DNA from: an uncultured Victivallis sp.
GTDB lineage: Bacteria; Verrucomicrobiota; Lentisphaeria; Victivallales; Victivallaceae
Length of the DNA: 33,161 nucleotides
Direction of reading: 5' to 3'
NCBI GenBank assembly: GCA_944389815.1
Contig: CALXNS010000072.1
Location: 1 to 33,161, forward strand
Below, in pieces: positions 29,669 to 33,161 of the stretch. Each line of letters opens with the position of its first letter. The stretch's first letter is position 1. The notes under the pieces are model-generated. The model searched no databases, was not told where the DNA came from, and saw only the letters and a program-made list of their open reading frames with translations. Both the position numbers and the translations under genes were made by a program.

Positions 29669-32476
29669 TTATTCGCCGTCGATTCTGACGTATGTAACGG
29701 TTAAATCGCTCAAATCACCGATGTTCCAGCGGGGTTGATTGGGGGCCATGGGGCCGCGGCAGCGCTGGGAGACGGTTTGACCGTTGACCGTGAGAGTTTG
29801 TTGTTCGCCGTCGAAGGTGGCGACGACATGGTAATAGCGTCCCGCTTCAATCGGAACTGCCGGGCAGCTGACGTCGGCGAGGCCGCCGCCGGCCTGCGGA
29901 ATCAGGAACCGGACTGCATCCATGTAGAGATTGTAACGCAATTCGATCGTCCGGGCGCCGGAGAGCGGGCGCAGGAGATAGACTTCGCCGTTGCCGTTGC
30001 CGTAGGCCGGCTGGCGGTCGTAGCGGAAAATCAGTTCCAGCGTGACGCGCTGTTTGAACACCAGATCATTGGAATGAATTTGCGCATATCCGCGGTTGCG
30101 GTGAATTTTCAATCCATCCGGAGTGATCTCGGCATTTTCGAGGCGCATGTTTTTCGGGATCTCGTCGCCGTTTTTCCAGGCGAAGCGCGATGGGGCGGAA
30201 GGCGTTGCCGGCGTCGGCGGAGACGCGAATCCGGTTTCGATTCGAGTTTCCGGGGCGGAATCGCCGCCGGGATCGGCGGAGATTTTTCCCGATTCGGAAT
30301 CGAATGTTACGCCGGGAATTTCCTGTTGGAGCTCCGCGGGATAATAAGGAATGACGATTTCGTGCCCGTTGAACCGGATCGTGACCGGCGACTGCGCGAG
30401 CGGCGCATGGAATCGCCATGTATGATTGTCGTCACCGCAGAGGGCTACGATGAGTTCCGACCGGGGCAGGGGGGTGCCGTTGAAGCTGGAAAAGTAACCG
30501 GCCAGTCGTTTCCCGTCGGCGGAACGATAGAAAAAACCTTCCGGTGCGACAGTGTGTTCTCCGATTTGAAACGGCTGCTCGGAAAAATTGGCAATTGCTT
30601 CGCCGGAGGCGTAAGAAGTTCGCACGATGCCGTTGTTTTCGTCGCGGGATTCGACCCGGTCGCCGTAGATGTCGCTCCAGATCTCCCGGGCAAGCAGTGC
30701 GATGGTGCGGAGAAAACGTTTGTTGCGGTCGTTGAGTCGCGCAGCTTCCACCAGGCCGAATTTCAAATTGAACCCGTTGACGAGCGAATAACTCAATTTC
30801 GGGATCGAATCGGAGCTGTCGGCAGAGCCGGCGTTGTGAGGATAAAATTTGACGAATTCATGATCGAGCATCAATGTGACTTCCGGCACGGTGCGAAGAA
30901 AGGTTCCGCGCTGCGGATCGAGACGGAATTCCGCAGTCGGCTGCGCAGGGTTCCAATTGGGATGGCCGGCGAATCCCGCCTGATATGGGAGCTGCCAGGC
31001 GCCGCCGCCTTCGCTGAGCAGCGGCAGACGGTCGCCGTGTTTCTTCATCATGCGGTAAATTTGTTCATAGAACCGATCCGGTGCCGGGGCGGCGGGGTGG
31101 AAGTCATAACGGTTCCCGTATGGACCGATCGCACCGATGACGTTGGTGAAGTAGACATTGGCGCCGAGTCCGCGCCAGGTTTGATAGAACTCTTCCAGCA
31201 ACGAAAGCACTTCCGGACTTGAAGGCGACACCAGATATCCGGGGAGCGCCCAGCGTGCGGTGCGGACTTTTCCGTCGACCCGGATCATGGCAAGTTTTCT
31301 GAGATCGTATTTGCGGTCGACGTCGGTGCCTTCAGCCCAGTAAAAGAAACTGTTGCGCGGCATGAAGAGCGAACCGCGCTGCACGGTTTCTTCGATCAAC
31401 GCCCGGTACTCCTCCATGGTACCGGATTCCGACCGTGGCGGAAAATAGTTTGGAAACGCATCCCAGCCGTTCGCGCCGGGAGCGGGCGGCCGCATGTAAC
31501 CCGGGGTGTGGAGAATGAAGACGCCGGGAATTTTTTTCACCAGTTCGGCGAGTTTTTTCATCGGTTCGGTGCTCGGCGCAAGATAGGCGCGGGAGAGGCG
31601 GGTGAACGTTTCCGCGTCGAAACGTTCCCGCAGCGGGCGAATGGCGGGAAAGTTTTCGGCCAGATAGCAGTCCGCCCATTGCCGCAGGTCGGGAAACGCC
31701 TGAATGCGGGTGGCGACTCCGGTGCGGGATTGATCGGTTTCGGCGAAGACGACGGCGGTGGTGGTGTAGGCGGCATTCTCTTTTTTGTCGCCGGTGATGA
31801 CGGAGTTGGTTGCAAGGTAGCCCTTATCCGGATTCTGAACGTTGAAGACGGCGGTAAACTGCCGTGTGGTCCGGATCAGGAAACCGTCCCATGCGTCGCA
31901 CATCGACCACGGGAGATATCCCGGCGCGGCGTATTCGATCCCGTCGGTCGCGAAATCCGGCACGATGACACTGTCTTCTCCGGGCGTCAGGCGGAATGCG
32001 AGACCGGGGCATACGGCGAAATCCGTGACCGGATCGGGCGCATGGTTGGTGAATTTCCCCTGAAAGACGACCGCTTCCGGCATCAGGCGGAAGGTGATTT
32101 GAACCTCTGCTGCGGGATGGGAATATTCCAGCGTCAACAGGGAATTTTTCTCGTCAAACGACAGGTTTTTCAAGGACGCCTGCGTGGCGTCGAGCTTCAT
32201 TCCGGCATCTTTCCACGGATCCTGCCAGTAATATCCCCGACCGTGAAGCGGATGATCGTTCGCCTTGCGTGCCGCTTCGTCGAAGAAGGTCAATTCCCAG
32301 AGCGCGCCGCCGGTGAAGGGGACGCTCTCCGGAAGCTGAAGTTTGATCAATTTTCCCGCTTCGGGGTCGAGCGTGAGACGGGTTTCTCCGGAGGAAAAGG
32401 TTGTCTCTGCGGCGAAAAGCTGTATTGCAGCGGCAGCGAACATTGCAGAAAGGAAGATTCGTTTTTTCATTTTCAT
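29669..32476 (-). CDS. Large secreted glycosidase-like protein with C-terminal LamG domain
   Basis: The protein has 935 residues. MKMKKRIFLSAMFAAAAIQLFAAE is a signal peptide with an AXA cleavage site. A beta-sandwich-like N-terminal region (about 25-280) is followed by a likely TIM-barrel region (about 300-600: IPGVFILHTPGYM, GSLFMPRNSFFYWAEGTDV, ANVYFTNVIGAIGPYG, LPLLSEGGGAW), then a beta domain. A concanavalin-like LamG domain follows (about 780-935, with GRYYHVVATFDGEQQTLTVNG). The whole resembles DUF6259-type putative glycoside hydrolases; the substrate is unknown. I chose ATG 32476, since the frame runs on to 32584 but upstream residues have no signal; the ribosome-binding site is weak. 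It lies 28 bases after the prepilin-like gene and is probably in one operon with it. Confidence 0.8.
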   Translation of the reverse strand: MKMKKRIFLSAMFAAAAIQLFAAETTFSSGETRLTLDPEAGKLIKLQLPESVPFTGGALWELTFFDEAARKANDHPLHGRGYYWQDPWKDAGMKLDATQASLKNLSFDEKNSLLTLEYSHPAAEVQITFRLMPEAVVFQGKFTNHAPDPVTDFAVCPGLAFRLTPGEDSVIVPDFATDGIEYAAPGYLPWSMCDAWDGFLIRTTRQFTAVFNVQNPDKGYLATNSVITGDKKENAAYTTTAVVFAETDQSRTGVATRIQAFPDLRQWADCYLAENFPAIRPLRERFDAETFTRLSRAYLAPSTEPMKKLAELVKKIPGVFILHTPGYMRPPAPGANGWDAFPNYFPPRSESGTMEEYRALIEETVQRGSLFMPRNSFFYWAEGTDVDRKYDLRKLAMIRVDGKVRTARWALPGYLVSPSSPEVLSLLEEFYQTWRGLGANVYFTNVIGAIGPYGNRYDFHPAAPAPDRFYEQIYRMMKKHGDRLPLLSEGGGAWQLPYQAGFAGHPNWNPAQPTAEFRLDPQRGTFLRTVPEVTLMLDHEFVKFYPHNAGSADSSDSIPKLSYSLVNGFNLKFGLVEAARLNDRNKRFLRTIALLAREIWSDIYGDRVESRDENNGIVRTSYASGEAIANFSEQPFQIGEHTVAPEGFFYRSADGKRLAGYFSSFNGTPLPRSELIVALCGDDNHTWRFHAPLAQSPVTIRFNGHEIVIPYYPAELQQEIPGVTFDSESGKISADPGGDSAPETRIETGFASPPTPATPSAPSRFAWKNGDEIPKNMRLENAEITPDGLKIHRNRGYAQIHSNDLVFKQRVTLELIFRYDRQPAYGNGNGEVYLLRPLSGARTIELRYNLYMDAVRFLIPQAGGGLADVSCPAVPIEAGRYYHVVATFDGEQQTLTVNGQTVSQRCRGPMAPNQPRWNIGDLSDLTVTYVRIDGE

Positions 32477-32504
32477 TGTCTTTATATCTATAGATTTGAT
32501 GTTA

Positions 32505-33161
32505 TTACTTGAACCACGCAAAATATTCATACCGGTTGTCGTAATATTCCTGCCATTTGTGATTTTCCACATGACCGTCCACAAATGATGCGTTGGCGCT
32601 GTCGAGGTGCCAGCGGGCCATGGTCTGGGTTCCGGGTTGTTTCCAGTCCGGCCAGCCTTCGGCGGTCAACGGCGGACGGAAGACATTGTTGGTGCAGTCC
32701 TCCAGCGGCCGCCACGACGGATAATGCCAGATCGCTTCGGCGAGAACGACCATCCGGTTGGGGCGCTTCATGAAAAGTCCTTTGTTGTAACCATGGGTAC
32801 CGCCGGCTGTTTTGGGATAGGATATCGGTCCGTCGGTGTTGGCGCCGTAACCGCCGCCGCCCTGCACCCGTTCACGGATCACGCTCGGGCATTGCCAGGC
32901 GGTTCCGGGTTGGAATCCGGTGTTGCCGTTGTTTTCATTGCCCCAGTCATACGCCAGCGGCAGATAAAGAACCAGTTTATTGGGCCACCATTGTTTATCG
33001 GTCGCGTTCTGATTGGTCAGATGGCCGTTGGCGGCGGGGAAGAAATCGGCGTTGTCGTCGCGGTAGAACTGCACCGCCATCGCCAGTTGCTTGAGGTTGG
33101 AAATGCAACTGGTGGTCCGGGCGCGTTCCCGGGCCTGATTCAAGGCCGGAAGCAGCATGGA
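32505..33161 (-). CDS. Prepilin-type (DUF1559-like pseudopilin) protein, N-terminus outside window
   Basis: The frame is open at the right edge; about 218 residues are visible. The first visible residues SMLLPALNQARERARTTSC are the end of the prepilin N-terminal helix, and SCISNLKQLAMAVQFYRDDNADFFP is the typical following segment. The C-terminal part contains the conserved ARWHLDSANASFVDGHVE block of this family. The missing part is expected to hold the FTLIELLVVIAIIAIL cleavage and methylation motif. Such proteins are extraordinarily numerous in Victivallis and are often encoded next to secreted sugar-degrading enzymes or sulfatases. Their function is thought to be at the cell surface but is poorly known. 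Confidence 0.9.
   Translation of the reverse strand, partial: SMLLPALNQARERARTTSCISNLKQLAMAVQFYRDDNADFFPAANGHLTNQNATDKQWWPNKLVLYLPLAYDWGNENNGNTGFQPGTAWQCPSVIRERVQGGGGYGANTDGPISYPKTAGGTHGYNKGLFMKRPNRMVVLAEAIWHYPSWRPLEDCTNNVFRPPLTAEGWPDWKQPGTQTMARWHLDSANASFVDGHVENHKWQEYYDNRYEYFAWFK

Noticed and set aside
29735..31222. 495-residue plus-strand frame opposite the secreted protein gene
   Set aside because: No domain, and the minus-strand product has a signal peptide and a LamG domain.

Overview
This 33.2 kb window looks like chromosome of a member of the Lentisphaerota, most probably a Victivallis-like gut anaerobe. That assignment is inferred from gene content, not from a marker gene. The pointers are a prepilin-type protein of the kind that is hugely expanded in Victivallis, next to a large secreted carbohydrate-active-type protein; a long sodium:solute symporter with the C-terminal tail typical of Lentisphaerota and Planctomycetota; a GH28-family protein; and a fermentative core made of AdhE plus [FeFe]-hydrogenases. 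GC content is high and coding density is high. No rRNA, tRNA, CRISPR array, insertion sequence or phage gene was seen.

Layout. 1-1856 (+): a sodium:solute symporter entering from the left edge, cut by one in-frame TGA. 2068-6136 (-): a tightly packed operon of a plant-like 6-phosphofructokinase, a short-chain polyprenyl diphosphate synthase, a macro-domain protein, a DUF1835 protein and a zinc-ribbon membrane protein. 6277-7974 (+): a membrane protein with a degenerate spermidine-synthase-like centre. 8070-10072 (-): a GntR/LacI-type regulator translationally coupled to an N-acetylneuraminate lyase. 10318-12596 (-): a PHP-domain phosphoesterase coupled to an EamA/DMT transporter, divergent from a TrmB-type regulator (12823-13608, +). 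13792-17192 (+): argC (type 2) and a large MscS-family channel. 17482-18789 (-): a GH28-fold protein behind a perfect consensus promoter overlapped by a perfect 11-bp inverted repeat. 18888-21623 (-): a three-gene operon (unknown protein, MATE transporter, CNNM/DUF21 protein). 21848-24481 (+): adhE. 24641-29546 (+): a hydrogenase operon. 29669-33161 (-): a large secreted protein and a prepilin-like protein running off the right edge.

The most interesting unit is 21.7-29.5 kb. AdhE reoxidises NADH by making ethanol. Directly downstream, after a strong terminator and with its own promoter, lies an operon coding for a thioredoxin-fold [2Fe-2S] protein, a HydS-type [FeFe]-hydrogenase homologue with a PAS domain and an altered H-cluster motif, a SpoIIE/PP2C phosphatase overlapping it by one base, a second thioredoxin-fold [2Fe-2S] protein, and a catalytic-looking [FeFe]-hydrogenase. 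The natural reading is a hydrogen- or redox-sensing relay (HydS to phosphatase) encoded with the hydrogenase it may control and beside the competing ethanol route. HydS/phosphatase pairs are known in clostridia. The C-terminal domain of the phosphatase and the target of the relay are not known to me.
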